15,321 nt of DNA. It comes from Candidatus Latescibacterota bacterium. Its GTDB lineage: Bacteria; Latescibacterota; UBA2968; UBA8231. The stretch lies in contig JAJDTN010000450.1 of assembly GCA_022827165.1 (NCBI GenBank), positions 1 through 15,321 on the forward strand. The letters are read 5' to 3'. The notes beneath the pieces were generated by a model. It saw nothing but the letters and a program-made list of their open reading frames with translations. It was not told the origin of the DNA and did no database searches. Each line of letters opens with the position of its first letter. Position 1 is the stretch's first letter. Of the stretch, positions 1-6,267 are shown piece after piece. The position numbers and the translations under genes were made by a program.

Positions 1-1094
1 CGTGCTGCCGACCGGACCACCGACAGATGGAAGCGGCTCTCGAGAACCCTCCCGGCTCCATCGATGTCGAGGAACACGCTGACGGCGAGCCTGTCCTTCC
101 CCGGAGCCAGGCTGCAGAGGCCGGTGGCCACTCCCGAGGGAAGCATGTGGATGACCCGGTCGAGGAGGTAGACGGAGGTTCCCCGCTCCCGGGCCTGCCC
201 GTCGATGGCGCCGCCCCGAGGGACGTAGTGGGCCACGTCTGCGATGTGTACACCGAGACGCTGGCAACCATCGGGAAGGGGCTCGAGGGAGAGGGCGTCG
301 TCATAGTCCTGCGCCTCCTCCGGGTCCACCGTCAGGACCGTCAGGTCCCGGAGGTCGAGGCGCCGCTCCAGCTCCCGCTCGCGATCCACCCCGGCATCCG
401 CCAACAGTGCCCCCGCCTCGGCCTCGGCCCGGGGATCCGCCGCGGTCGGGATCCCGTGGGCGGCGGTGGCGGCCTCGAGGTCGTGGCGGGGATCTTCGGG
501 GCTGCCGATCACACGGTCGAGGCGGCCCCGGACCGGCGGCCCTGCCGCGGCCTCCACCTCCACCACGACGAGATCACCCTCCCCCGGGGGATCGGCCGTG
601 GCTTCGTCGAGTTGGATCAGGGAGTCGGCGGTGGCGACCGCGCCGTGGCGGCCACGGCGGCGGTAGGTCCCGACCCTCGGGTGCGGAGCCGCCGCACGGG
701 TGCCGGCGATGCGCCCACGGGGCCGCTTGCCCCTCTGGCCTGCCTCGGTGATCTCCACCTCCACCCAGTCCCCATCGACCGCACCGGACAGGGCCTCGGC
801 GGAGACGAAGAGATCGGGCTGACCGCTGCGGGACACGAGGCCGAAACCCCGCGCATGGATGGAGAGGCGGCCCCAGGACCTTCGGGTGGAGGCGGCCAGG
901 ACATAGCGCTGCCGACCGGCGCGCCTGACCTCGCCCCTCTCCTCCAGATCCCGCATGACCCCCCGGAAGAACCGGTACTCGTGCCTTCCCACGCCGAGGC
1001 GCCGGGCGAGGTCCTTCAGCTTGGCGGGCCGGTAGTCGTCACCCGAGAGGTGCGAGAGGATCTGTTCACGGAGACGAATCTCGGGGGAGGGCAT
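1..1094 (-). CDS. rnr: Ribonuclease R, N-terminal part (cut by window edge)
   Basis: This is a processive 3'-5' exoribonuclease of the RNase II/R family, which degrades structured RNA and acts with SmpB/tmRNA in clearing defective mRNAs. The 364 visible codons are open to the window edge. They show an N-terminal winged-helix region (about residues 5-65), cold-shock-type RNA-binding segments (about 70-200) and the start of the RNB catalytic domain. The catalytic acidic cluster is at D257, D263, D265 and D266 (DPEEAQDYDD). The motifs HIADVAHYV (283-291), the GTSVYLLDR stretch and MLPSG (317-321) follow. The rest of RNB and the S1 domain lie outside. The helix-turn-helix extension argues for RNase R over RNase II. 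The ATG at 1094 has no clear Shine-Dalgarno; in-frame GTG and TTG codons just upstream are alternatives. It is last in a minus-strand series, after a small lipoprotein gene. Confidence 0.93.
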   Translation of the reverse strand, partial: MPSPEIRLREQILSHLSGDDYRPAKLKDLARRLGVGRHEYRFFRGVMRDLEERGEVRRAGRQRYVLAASTRRSWGRLSIHARGFGLVSRSGQPDLFVSAEALSGAVDGDWVEVEITEAGQRGKRPRGRIAGTRAAAPHPRVGTYRRRGRHGAVATADSLIQLDEATADPPGEGDLVVVEVEAAAGPPVRGRLDRVIGSPEDPRHDLEAATAAHGIPTAADPRAEAEAGALLADAGVDRERELERRLDLRDLTVLTVDPEEAQDYDDALSLEPLPDGCQRLGVHIADVAHYVPRGGAIDGQARERGTSVYLLDRVIHMLPSGVATGLCSLAPGKDRLAVSVFLDIDGAGRVLESRFHLSVVRSAA

Positions 1095-1107
1095 CACCAG
1101 ACACGGC

Positions 1108-1137
1108 AAAAGAAGAGGGCGCCCCGGACCGGCCGGG
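1108..1137 (-). terminator. Weak intrinsic-terminator-like hairpin after the lipoprotein gene
   Basis: On the minus strand a CCCGG/CCGGG stem (1133-1137 with 1123-1127, 5-base loop) is followed by a GC patch and then a pyrimidine tract, TCTTCTTTT (1116-1108). It sits between the lipoprotein stop and the RNase R start. The stem is short and not directly against the T tract, so it may only attenuate. Confidence 0.3.
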
Positions 1138-1179
1138 TCACCCTCCAAGTGAGCTCGCCGAGGTCGCCGCGACCGGCCT

Positions 1180-1641
1180 TCAGTCCTGGCCGGGCCAGGC
1201 CAGGCCGGTCTCCCCGGGACGGTCTGCCTCCGCCCAGAGCTTGTCCAGGTTGTTCACGTGCACCACGTAGCCCTCCTCGACCAGGTCGATCTGGCGCAGC
1301 CCGCTGATTGTGAAGGTCGGGAAGTCCGGCTCCACAAGCTTGGTCAGCGAGGATTGGAGATCCCGCTTCAAGGCGTTGTGTCCCGCCTTGATGAACTTGT
1401 CCCTCGTGTGCCCGAAACCTTCCATGTCGGCCAGGTAGGCCTCGATCGTCTCCCGCAGCCCGGCCGCCTTGCTCGGCTGGTCCGACTTCAGATAGAAACG
1501 GTACTCAACGAGCTTCTGGTTGTATTGGTCCATCTGCTTCAGCTGCTCGACGTACGGTCCCAACTCGTCCACTTCCTCGCCGCACCCCGCCACGGCGAAG
1601 GCTACCAGGAACACCCTTGCTGCTGCGCCTGCGCAACTCAT
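1180..1641 (-). CDS. Small predicted lipoprotein of unknown function
   Basis: I do not recognise the family. The 153-residue product begins with a short positive and hydrophobic segment and a lipobox, V17-A18-G19-C20. It should therefore be exported, cleaved and lipid-anchored at C20. The mature part is charged and probably mostly helical (EQLKQMDQYNQKLVEYRFYL at about 32-51, then a second helical stretch to about 100). It ends with a segment that looks like beta structure (FPTFTISGLRQIDLVEEGYVVHVNNL), as in small adaptor lipoproteins. The start was chosen because AAGGGG lies six bases before the ATG and because it places the lipobox correctly; the same frame stays open far upstream, but only as a shadow of the phosphatase gene. 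A 179-base gap with a perfect palindrome separates it from hisN. Confidence 0.75.
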   Translation of the reverse strand: MSCAGAAARVFLVAFAVAGCGEEVDELGPYVEQLKQMDQYNQKLVEYRFYLKSDQPSKAAGLRETIEAYLADMEGFGHTRDKFIKAGHNALKRDLQSSLTKLVEPDFPTFTISGLRQIDLVEEGYVVHVNNLDKLWAEADRPGETGLAWPGQD

Positions 1642-1707
1642 CTCTCGCCCCCTTCGGGTGGTTGCCTCGCCGGAAGCACCGGCCGACCCAGTCGAAGCCG
1701 GAGCCTC

Positions 1708-1724
1708 TGGACCTGCCAGGTCCA
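1708..1724. promoter_or_regulatory. Perfect palindrome, possible operator upstream of the lipoprotein gene
   Basis: TGGACCT-gcc-AGGTCCA is a 7-base perfect inverted repeat with a 3-base centre, about 70 bases before the lipoprotein start. A further half-site-like TGGACC occurs at about 1750-1755, next to a TTGACG (-35-like, minus strand, 1761-1756). No convincing -10 accompanies that hexamer. The rest of the 1642-1820 gap holds a GC-rich hairpin (GTCCG/CGGAC, 1792-1806) just after the hisN stop, without a T tract. Confidence 0.35.
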
Positions 1725-1820
1725 CGGTGGAGAAACAGGACAGTTCCCCTGGACCCGTCAAGGGAGACGGGCTCAGGGGGAGGACCGGCGAGTCCGCATG
1801 ACGGACCGGCCCCCATGTCA

Positions 1821-2594
1821 TCACTCCCGGAGTTGGCAGAGGATGTCCTCTCGGAGTCGGCCATTCGTCGACACGCCGTCCCCGCCGTGGATCGTGGGTT
1901 GGCCACGCCAGTCGGTGAAGGAGCCGCCCGCCTCCGCCAGAATCACCGGAAGGGGCCCGCAGTCCCAGGGACTGATGATGGGATCCAGCATCGCCTCGGC
2001 GCGTCCCGTGGCCACGAGGACATGTCCGTAGCAGTCCCCCCACCCCCTCTCGAGGCGGGCCCGGCTTGCGAGGGCTTCCCAAGGGCCCTGACGGCCGCCC
2101 TCGGCGAAGCTCCGGGCGGAGGTGTAGCAGATCGATGCATCGGACAGTCGGCCCACCGCCGAGACCCGGGCGCGGCGCCCGTTCCAGAAGCAGCCCTCGC
2201 CCCTGGAGGCGCACACCATCTCGTCCAGGGCGGGAAGGTATACGGCCCCCGCCAGGCAGGTGTCGCGGGGCCCCTCCAGCCCGATCAGAACCCCGAAGAG
2301 AGGCACCCCTGAGACGAAGGATTTCGTGCCGTCGATGGGGTCCACGTACCACGTTCGACCCGACCTGGATTCGACGGGGTCGAACTCCTCGCCCACGATC
2401 CCGTCGTCGGGGTACGAGGCCTGGAGCCCCTGACGGATGATCGCCTCCGCCTCCCGGTCCGCCGCGGTCACCGGGGACTCGTCCTCCTTGAGCTCGGCCA
2501 CGACGCCGGTCTGGTAGTGCCGCAAGGTCAACCGCCCCGCCTTCCAGGCGAGGTCGACGGCCACCTCCATCTCCGGGCGCCAGCTCCCGCTCAT
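1821..2594 (-). CDS. hisN: Inositol-monophosphatase-family phosphatase, probable histidinol-phosphatase
   Basis: This is a Mg-dependent phosphatase of the IMPase/FBPase fold, 257 residues, the usual length. The metal and phosphate site is intact: GEE at 68-70, DPIDGT at 85-90, and the C-terminal WDCGPLPVILAEAGG (210-224), whose D211 is a metal ligand. WGDCYGH (185-191), in place of the GSAALD of true inositol monophosphatases, is the pattern of HisN-type enzymes that hydrolyse L-histidinol phosphate in histidine biosynthesis. Inositol-1-phosphate or another sugar phosphate cannot be excluded. No other his gene is in the window. The ATG at 2594 has no good Shine-Dalgarno of its own and overlaps the stop of a 15-codon mini-ORF as ATGA, so initiation may rely on translational coupling. 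A GC-rich hairpin follows the stop. Confidence 0.85.
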   Translation of the reverse strand: MSGSWRPEMEVAVDLAWKAGRLTLRHYQTGVVAELKEDESPVTAADREAEAIIRQGLQASYPDDGIVGEEFDPVESRSGRTWYVDPIDGTKSFVSGVPLFGVLIGLEGPRDTCLAGAVYLPALDEMVCASRGEGCFWNGRRARVSAVGRLSDASICYTSARSFAEGGRQGPWEALASRARLERGWGDCYGHVLVATGRAEAMLDPIISPWDCGPLPVILAEAGGSFTDWRGQPTIHGGDGVSTNGRLREDILCQLRE

Positions 2595-2638
2595 GGCCGC
2601 GCCGGGAAAACCACCTTCGTCCAGATCTCCGGGGTCAT
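2591..2638 (-). CDS. 15-codon mini-ORF bridging the 49-aa gene and hisN
   Basis: The ORF encodes MTPEIWTKVVFPARP. Its ATG overlaps the stop of the upstream 49-residue gene as ATGA, and its TGA overlaps the hisN ATG as ATGA. A purine-rich GGAGGGAAGAGAGG precedes its start, whereas hisN has no clear ribosome binding site. It may serve only to carry ribosomes to hisN. It is too short for coding statistics to help, and could be chance. Confidence 0.3.
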   Translation of the reverse strand: MTPEIWTKVVFPARP

Positions 2639-2784
2639 GGCCTCTCTTCCCTCCATCCTTCCTCGCCCGCGGTCTGAGCGGAGGCCAGGACCGCCCGGAC
2701 GCGGTTGCGAAACAGCTTGATCCGGTCCTCTACCTCCTCGATGGAACGCAGCAGTTCCTCCTCGACACCTGTGTCGGCAGACAC
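2635..2784 (-). CDS. Small acidic helical protein, unknown function
   Basis: I do not recognise this 49-residue product. It starts at GTG 2784, eight bases after a good Shine-Dalgarno (GAGGAG), and stops at 2635. The central part (EEELLRSIEEVEDRIKLFRN) has heptad-like spacing of Leu, Ile and Val between charged residues, so a short amphipathic helix or coiled coil is likely. No export signal or membrane segment is visible. It lies 131 bases downstream of the sigma-factor gene and just before hisN, probably on the same transcript. The frame stays open further upstream, but that part is Arg/Pro-rich and looks non-coding, which is why the GTG was chosen. Its position might suggest a link with the sigma factor, but nothing in the sequence proves it. 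Confidence 0.55.
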   Translation of the reverse strand: MSADTGVEEELLRSIEEVEDRIKLFRNRVRAVLASAQTAGEEGWREERP

Positions 2785-2915
2785 GGTTCCGTCTCCTCGT
2801 TGTGGACATCGGGGAACGGGTCGGCGACCGGCTCGGGGGAGAGCCGCAGCCGACGGCAGGGAGGGTCGAACGGTCAGCGCGGCAGTCCTTCCGGGCCGCG
2901 CCAGGGGATCGGGCC

Positions 2916-3776
2916 TCAAGCCCGGCTGTACGTGCGCAACTGATCGCAGCGGCTGGGGTGCCGCAGGCGATGCAGAGCCTTCTCCTTGATCTGGCGAACC
3001 CGCTCCCTCGTCAGATCGAAGCGTGCGCCGATCTGATCGAGGGTCATCGGTTCCTCGCCGTCGAGACCGAAGTAGAGCCGCAGGATCTCGGCTTCACGGC
3101 TGAGCAGACTTCCCAGGGCGCTGTCGATCTGGCCGCGCAGACACCCTTTCATCACCTCGATCTCCGGCGACTCCTGACGGTCGTCGGGAAGCACGTCGAG
3201 GAGACTCTGCTCCTCCTCCTCGCGGAAGGTCGCATCGAGAGACCGTACCCGGCGACCGCAGAGGATCGTCTCCTTCACCTCCTCCACCGGCACGTTCAAC
3301 TCGGCGGCAATGTCCTCCGGCTCGGGAGCGTCGGACCGCTGCTGCATAAGCTGGCGCGAGGCCTTGGAGATCTTGTAGAGCAGGCCGATCTTGTTGAGGG
3401 GCATGCGAACAGTGCGCGCCTGCTCGGCGAGGGTTTGCAGAATCGCCTGGCGAATCCACCAGACGGCGTAGGAGATGAACTTGAAGCCCTTCTCCTCGTC
3501 GAAACGCTCGGCTGCGGTGATCAGACCCATGTTGCCCGCGCTGATCAGATCGGCGAGGGGTACTCCGCGGTTCTGATACTCCTTGGCCACGCTGACCACG
3601 AAGCGCAGGTTGGCTTCCACAAGAGCGTTGCGCGCACTCTCGTCACCGGCCTTGATCCTCCGGGCCAGCGCCACCTCTTCGCCCGCGGAAAGAGGCTTGG
3701 AGTTGGAGATCTCCCCGAGATAGCTGCCGAGGGAGTCCTCCATGTCCCAGAAGGGAGCCTTCGCTTGCTCGGCCAT
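2916..3776 (-). CDS. rpoD: Sigma-70 family RNA polymerase sigma factor (primary type, short form)
   Basis: This is a group 1/2 sigma factor directing RNA polymerase to promoters. In its 286 residues it has region 1.2 (about 13-45, DSLGSYLGEISNSKPLS), a highly conserved region 2 (about 56-112, NLRFVVSVAKEYQNRG, then FISYAVWWIRQAI), region 3 (about 115-190) and region 4 (about 225-275). Region 4 carries the -35-binding helix-turn-helix, TLDQIGARFDLTRERVRQIKEKALHRLR in pattern. Region 1.1 and the non-conserved insert of E. coli RpoD are absent. The layout is that of the roughly 285-residue primary sigma factor of Bacteroidota and relatives. An RpoS-like accessory role remains possible. A consensus-like promoter and a leader of about 75 bases precede the ATG, with AGGCGAGG as a modest Shine-Dalgarno. 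A CGGGC/GCCCG stem encloses the stop codon (2910-2924). Confidence 0.88.
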   Translation of the reverse strand: MAEQAKAPFWDMEDSLGSYLGEISNSKPLSAGEEVALARRIKAGDESARNALVEANLRFVVSVAKEYQNRGVPLADLISAGNMGLITAAERFDEEKGFKFISYAVWWIRQAILQTLAEQARTVRMPLNKIGLLYKISKASRQLMQQRSDAPEPEDIAAELNVPVEEVKETILCGRRVRSLDATFREEEEQSLLDVLPDDRQESPEIEVMKGCLRGQIDSALGSLLSREAEILRLYFGLDGEEPMTLDQIGARFDLTRERVRQIKEKALHRLRHPSRCDQLRTYSRA

Positions 3777-3828
3777 GGCCTCGCCTGTGGGCCGGAGCCG
3801 GCGACACGACAGCCGGACCCGGCGTGGT

Positions 3829-3842
3829 ACCTAATGATAGGT
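3829..3842. promoter_or_regulatory. Inverted repeat in the sigma-factor leader
   Basis: ACCTA-atga-TAGGT is a 5-base perfect inverted repeat lying roughly 10-25 bases downstream of the expected transcription start of the sigma gene. The position is right for a repressor operator. It is short, so chance is possible. Confidence 0.3.
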
Positions 3843-3857
3843 GGGCGGCCCGGGCAA

Positions 3858-3887
3858 AATTTAGACGGCTCTGCGAAAGGCTGTCAA
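3858..3887 (-). promoter_or_regulatory. Promoter of the sigma-factor gene
   Basis: On the minus strand TTGACA (3887-3882) is followed after 18 bases by TAAATT (3863-3858). The -35 is perfect and the -10 matches TATAAT at four of six. Transcription would start near 3851, giving a leader of about 75 bases. The site lies in the only gap between rph and the sigma gene. Confidence 0.7.
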
Positions 3888-3901
3888 GCTTCCGCGGAAC
3901 C

Positions 3902-3916
3902 CGGGCCGGCGGCCCG
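3902..3916 (-). terminator. GC hairpin after rph, weak terminator candidate
   Basis: CGGGCC-ggc-GGCCCG is a perfect 6-bp stem directly after the rph stop codon and before the sigma promoter. There is no T tract after it on the minus strand, so any termination would be weak. Confidence 0.3.
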
Positions 3917-4669
3917 TCAGGGAGGTCGGGCGTCTGACTCGGGGCCCTTCAAGGCACCGCTCTGAGCCCGTATCAGCCGCTCGATCCCCGAAGCGCACAA
4001 CTCGATCAGGTGGGCGCACTCCCGGCGTTTCAGGGGTGAACCCTCGGCCGTCGCCTGGACTTCGACGATCTCGCCGTCGGCGGTCATCACCGCGTTGAGG
4101 TCGGTATCGGCCGAGGCGTCCTCCACATAGCACAGATCCAGCATCGGGGAGCCTCGCACGATCCCGGCGCTCACGGCGGCCAGCTGGGTGGTCACAGGAT
4201 CGGCGGGCAACTCGCCGTCGGCCTGCCATCGCCGGACCGCGAGGCGAAGGGCCACGAAGGCGCCCGTGATCGCCGCGGTGCGGGTTCCCCCGTCCGCCTG
4301 CAGCACGTCGCAGTCGATGTATACGGTGCGCTCGCCGAGAACGGACAGATCGACGGCGGCCCTCAGGGAGCGTCCGATGAGCCGCTGGATCTCGCGTGAG
4401 CGGCTGTTCGGCCGCCCGGTGGAGGTCTCCCGGGTGATCCGCTGAGGCGAGGAGCCGGGCAGCATACCGTACTCGGCGGTCAGCCAGCCCTTGCCCCGTC
4501 CGATGAGAAAGGGGGGTACCCGGTTCTCGAGGGAGGCCGTGCACATCACCCGGGTCCGGCCCATCTCCATCAGCACCGCCCCGGGGGCTGTGTCGACGAA
4601 ACCGGGGGTGATGCGCACCGGGCGCAGTTGATCCGGCTCCCGTCCGTCGGCCCGGCGGGAACCGGTCAC
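3917..4669 (-). CDS. rph: Ribonuclease PH
   Basis: RNase PH is the phosphate-dependent 3'-5' exoribonuclease that trims tRNA 3' ends; it forms a hexameric ring. The 250-residue product matches the family length. Visible signatures are the N-terminal RADGREPDQLRPVRI, LIGRGKGWLTAEYGMLPGS, GRPNSRSREIQRLIGRSLRA with the conserved arginines, IDCDVLQADGGTRTAAITGAF, and DLNAVMTADGEIVEVQATAEG, where the Asp pair of the active site falls. The start is the GTG at 4669, which overlaps the stop of the upstream ATPase gene as GTGA. The frame is open further upstream, but that part only shadows the ATPase gene, and the product from the GTG begins exactly where the family does. It is the last gene of the smpB-ATPase-rph operon. 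Confidence 0.95.
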   Translation of the reverse strand: MTGSRRADGREPDQLRPVRITPGFVDTAPGAVLMEMGRTRVMCTASLENRVPPFLIGRGKGWLTAEYGMLPGSSPQRITRETSTGRPNSRSREIQRLIGRSLRAAVDLSVLGERTVYIDCDVLQADGGTRTAAITGAFVALRLAVRRWQADGELPADPVTTQLAAVSAGIVRGSPMLDLCYVEDASADTDLNAVMTADGEIVEVQATAEGSPLKRRECAHLIELCASGIERLIRAQSGALKGPESDARPP

Positions 4670-5487
4670 GACTCCGTGTACGAGCGGTAGTCCTGCCCCT
4701 TCATGTCGACGACGTAGCACATCTCCACCAGGCGCGACAGGATTCGCCCACCCTCGGGCTCGCCCATCTCCTGGCGCGACTGGTTGGTGGTCACGATGGT
4801 GAAACGTTCCTCGCCGTAGCGGGCGTCGACGAGATCGTAGAGCATCTCCTTCTCCCAATCGGTGCCGCGCTCGACGCCGAAATCATCGAGCACCAGATAG
4901 GGGATATTGCACAGTTCCTCGATGATCTGCCAGGTGCGGCCGTAGTGCTCGCTCTCCTGGGAGTAGGTGGCGCGCACCTTCTGGAAGTAACGCGACAGGT
5001 TGACGAAGCGACCGGCGCGGGCCCTTCGGAGCAACACCTCGTTGAGCAGGATACAGGCCAGAAGGCTCTTGCCCGTGCCGGGCGGCCCGTGCAAGAGGTA
5101 GCCGCGCCGGGGATCGCGGTCATCGTTCACCAAGGCGGTAAGGTAGTCGAGGACGGGCCGTACCCGGCGCTCCACCAACAGAGCGGTACCGTCGGGAGCC
5201 ACGGCCTGGAAGTCGCCCCGGAACTTGAAACGAAAGCGGGTCGGCACCTCGGCCTCGCGGAACAGGCTCTTCACGTGGGCCAGACGGCGGCGGGCGGTAT
5301 GGCAGGGACACCACCTGCGCTGGGAGTTGTCGTCCCAGAACTGGTAGGGCGGGCGGCCCTGGCATCGGCACACGTCGGATATGCACGAGCACAGGACCAG
5401 ATCTCCGAACCGGCCGACCTCCACCTCGCCGTCGTAGCGCACACCGTGACCGCCGCAGACGGAGCACGGCTCGGGCGGCTGCGTCAT
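4666..5487 (-). CDS. DnaC/DnaI-like AAA+ ATPase with cysteine-rich N-terminus
   Basis: This AAA+ ATPase resembles replicative-helicase loaders (DnaC/DnaI) and IstB. Walker A is GPPGTGKS (134-141), Walker B YLVLDDFG (197-204), sensor 1 IVTTNQ (231-236), and an arginine-finger-like GGRILSRL lies at 246-253. The first 65 residues hold eight cysteines in four pairs: C8/C11, C33/C35, C40/C42 and C60/C62. They probably bind one or two zinc ions in the place where loaders carry their helicase-binding domain. Length (273) fits the family. No transposase is nearby, so a chromosomal loader is more likely than an IstB of an insertion sequence. The gene overlaps smpB by ATGA at its start and rph by GTGA at its end, so translation is coupled along the operon. 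The exact role, DnaB loading or another, is inferred. Confidence 0.82.
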   Translation of the reverse strand: MTQPPEPCSVCGGHGVRYDGEVEVGRFGDLVLCSCISDVCRCQGRPPYQFWDDNSQRRWCPCHTARRRLAHVKSLFREAEVPTRFRFKFRGDFQAVAPDGTALLVERRVRPVLDYLTALVNDDRDPRRGYLLHGPPGTGKSLLACILLNEVLLRRARAGRFVNLSRYFQKVRATYSQESEHYGRTWQIIEELCNIPYLVLDDFGVERGTDWEKEMLYDLVDARYGEERFTIVTTNQSRQEMGEPEGGRILSRLVEMCYVVDMKGQDYRSYTES

Positions 5488-5975
5488 CCTCCGTCCCTCG
5501 CGGCCAGAGCCCTGTCGACGGCGAGCTTCGCGTCGCGCCGGGCGATCTCCCGGCGCCGATCGTACTGACGCTTGCCGCGCACCACGCCGACCTCCACCTT
5601 GGCCCGACCACCCTGGAAGAACAGCCGGAGAGGAACCATGGTGAGCCCCCTCTCCTCGGTGCGGACGCCCAATCGACGGATCTCGGCCCGGTGGAGAAGC
5701 AGCTTCCGGGACCTGCCGGGATCGTGGTTGGCGCGGTTGCCCCCGGCATAGGGCTCGATCCGGACCCCGTGCAGGAAGACCTCCCCGTTCTCGATTCGGG
5801 CGTACCCGTCGCTCAGGTTGGCGTCCCCTTTGCGCAGGGACTTGACCTCCGTGCCCACCAGAACCAGACCCGCCACCACGGTGTCAAGGATCTCGTAGTC
5901 GTGCCGCGCGCGCCGGTTCCTCGCCACGAGGTGAAGGCCCCCTGCCGGGGTGCTGTGATCCTCCCTGCTCGGCAT
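5484..5975 (-). CDS. smpB: SsrA (tmRNA)-binding protein
   Basis: SmpB binds the tRNA-like part of tmRNA and brings it to stalled ribosomes for trans-translation. The 163-residue sequence has the family core: NRRARHDYEILD (about 20-31), GTEVKSLRKG (41-50), GEVFLHGVRIEPY, the HDPGRSRKLLLHR segment, GLTMVPLRLFF, and the RGKRQYDRRREIARRDAKLAVDRAL pattern of the C-terminal tail region. The ATG at 5975 has an excellent Shine-Dalgarno (AAGGAG, six bases away) and gives about 15 residues more than most homologues; an internal GTG before ARNRR would give the usual N-terminus. It is the first gene of the operon and overlaps the ATPase gene by ATGA. No tmRNA gene was seen beside it; the adjacent RNA gene is tRNA-Leu on the other strand. 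Confidence 0.96.
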   Translation of the reverse strand: MPSREDHSTPAGGLHLVARNRRARHDYEILDTVVAGLVLVGTEVKSLRKGDANLSDGYARIENGEVFLHGVRIEPYAGGNRANHDPGRSRKLLLHRAEIRRLGVRTEERGLTMVPLRLFFQGGRAKVEVGVVRGKRQYDRRREIARRDAKLAVDRALAARDGG

Positions 5976-5985
5976 CCCTGTCTCC

Positions 5986-6013
5986 TTGACGGGAAGGGCG
6001 TCGGATCTAAGTT
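5986..6013 (+). promoter_or_regulatory. Candidate promoter of tRNA-Leu
   Basis: TTGACG (5986-5991), a 16-base spacer and TAAGTT (6008-6013) would start transcription near 6020, about 15 bases before the mature tRNA. The -35 overlaps the complement of the smpB Shine-Dalgarno. The -10 match to TATAAT is weak (three of six). Confidence 0.5.
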
Positions 6014-6014
6014 A
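6009..6014 (-). promoter_or_regulatory. Candidate -10 element for smpB
   Basis: TAACTT on the minus strand, 34 bases before the smpB ATG, is the only -10-like hexamer in the short gap. No -35 match is found at normal spacing. It overlaps the -10 of the tRNA-Leu promoter on the other strand, so the two would share the same bases. Confidence 0.3.
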
Positions 6015-6034
6015 CGATGGTTCCCGTGCGGAGT

Positions 6035-6121
6035 GCCGATGTGGCGAAATTGGTAGACGCGCTGCGTTCAGGGCGCAGTGGGGATTTCCCCGTGGGGGTT
6101 CGAGTCCCTCCATCGGCACCA
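6035..6121 (+). tRNA. tRNA-Leu (anticodon CAG)
   Basis: A complete class II tRNA of 87 bases including an encoded CCA (6119-6121). The acceptor arms GCCGATG (6035-6041) and CATCGGC (6111-6117) pair fully. The anticodon stem is CTGCG/CGCAG with loop TTCAGGG, giving anticodon CAG at 6069-6071, which reads CUG. The long variable arm (GGGGATTTCCCC) is typical of tRNA-Leu, as are the D-arm bases around GGTAGACGC. A T-arm with GGTTCGAGTCC follows. CUG is likely a major Leu codon in this GC-rich genome. Confidence 0.97.
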
Positions 6122-6131
6122 GGAATCGAAC

Positions 6132-6165
6132 AAAGCGGCGGTCCGGAGTGGACCGCCGCTTTTTT
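6132..6165 (+). terminator. Strong intrinsic terminator of tRNA-Leu
   Basis: A perfect 13-bp stem, AAAGCGGCGGTCC (6132-6144) with GGACCGCCGCTTT (6150-6162), with a GGAGT loop, runs straight into six T residues (6160-6165). It begins 10 bases after the tRNA CCA end. It is the clearest terminator in the window. Confidence 0.92.
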
Positions 6166-6209
6166 GTTTCGGGCTCGACAATCTACCCGAAACCACGAAG
6201 CCATGCAAG

Positions 6210-6237
6210 TTGACGAGCAGTTTAGGTATGATGTTAT
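6210..6237 (+). promoter_or_regulatory. Candidate promoter of the VOC gene
   Basis: TTGACG (6210-6215) lies 16 bases before TGTTAT (6232-6237, four of six). A better -10-like hexamer, TATGAT (6227-6232), is too close to this -35 and would need a poor one at 6204. Either reading starts transcription at about 6240-6245. The stretch 6167-6299 is clearly richer in A+T than the rest of the window. Confidence 0.4.
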
Positions 6238-6239
6238 TT

Positions 6240-6267
6240 GATTGCCACTCAACATCTTGAGACAATC
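6240..6267 (+). promoter_or_regulatory. Nested inverted repeat in the VOC gene leader
   Basis: GATTG (6240-6244) pairs with CAATC (6263-6267), and inside it CTCAA (6248-6252) pairs with TTGAG (6257-6261) around a CATC loop. It covers the expected transcription start and the first leader bases, so it may be an operator or a 5' hairpin. No T tract follows, so it is not a terminator. Confidence 0.35.

Noticed and set aside
27..1307. A 426-codon plus-strand frame at the left edge
   Set aside because: It is antisense to RNase R, whose catalytic motifs are plain on the minus strand.
1756..1761. Minus-strand promoter for the lipoprotein gene based on TTGACG
   Set aside because: No acceptable -10 hexamer at 16-18 bases; kept only as a note.
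4666..5487. IstB subunit of an IS21-type element
   Set aside because: No istA transposase or terminal repeats; the gene is embedded in a coupled operon with smpB and rph.
5976..6131. tmRNA gene next to smpB
   Set aside because: The RNA here folds as a complete tRNA-Leu with CCA and a terminator; there is no tag-encoding region.
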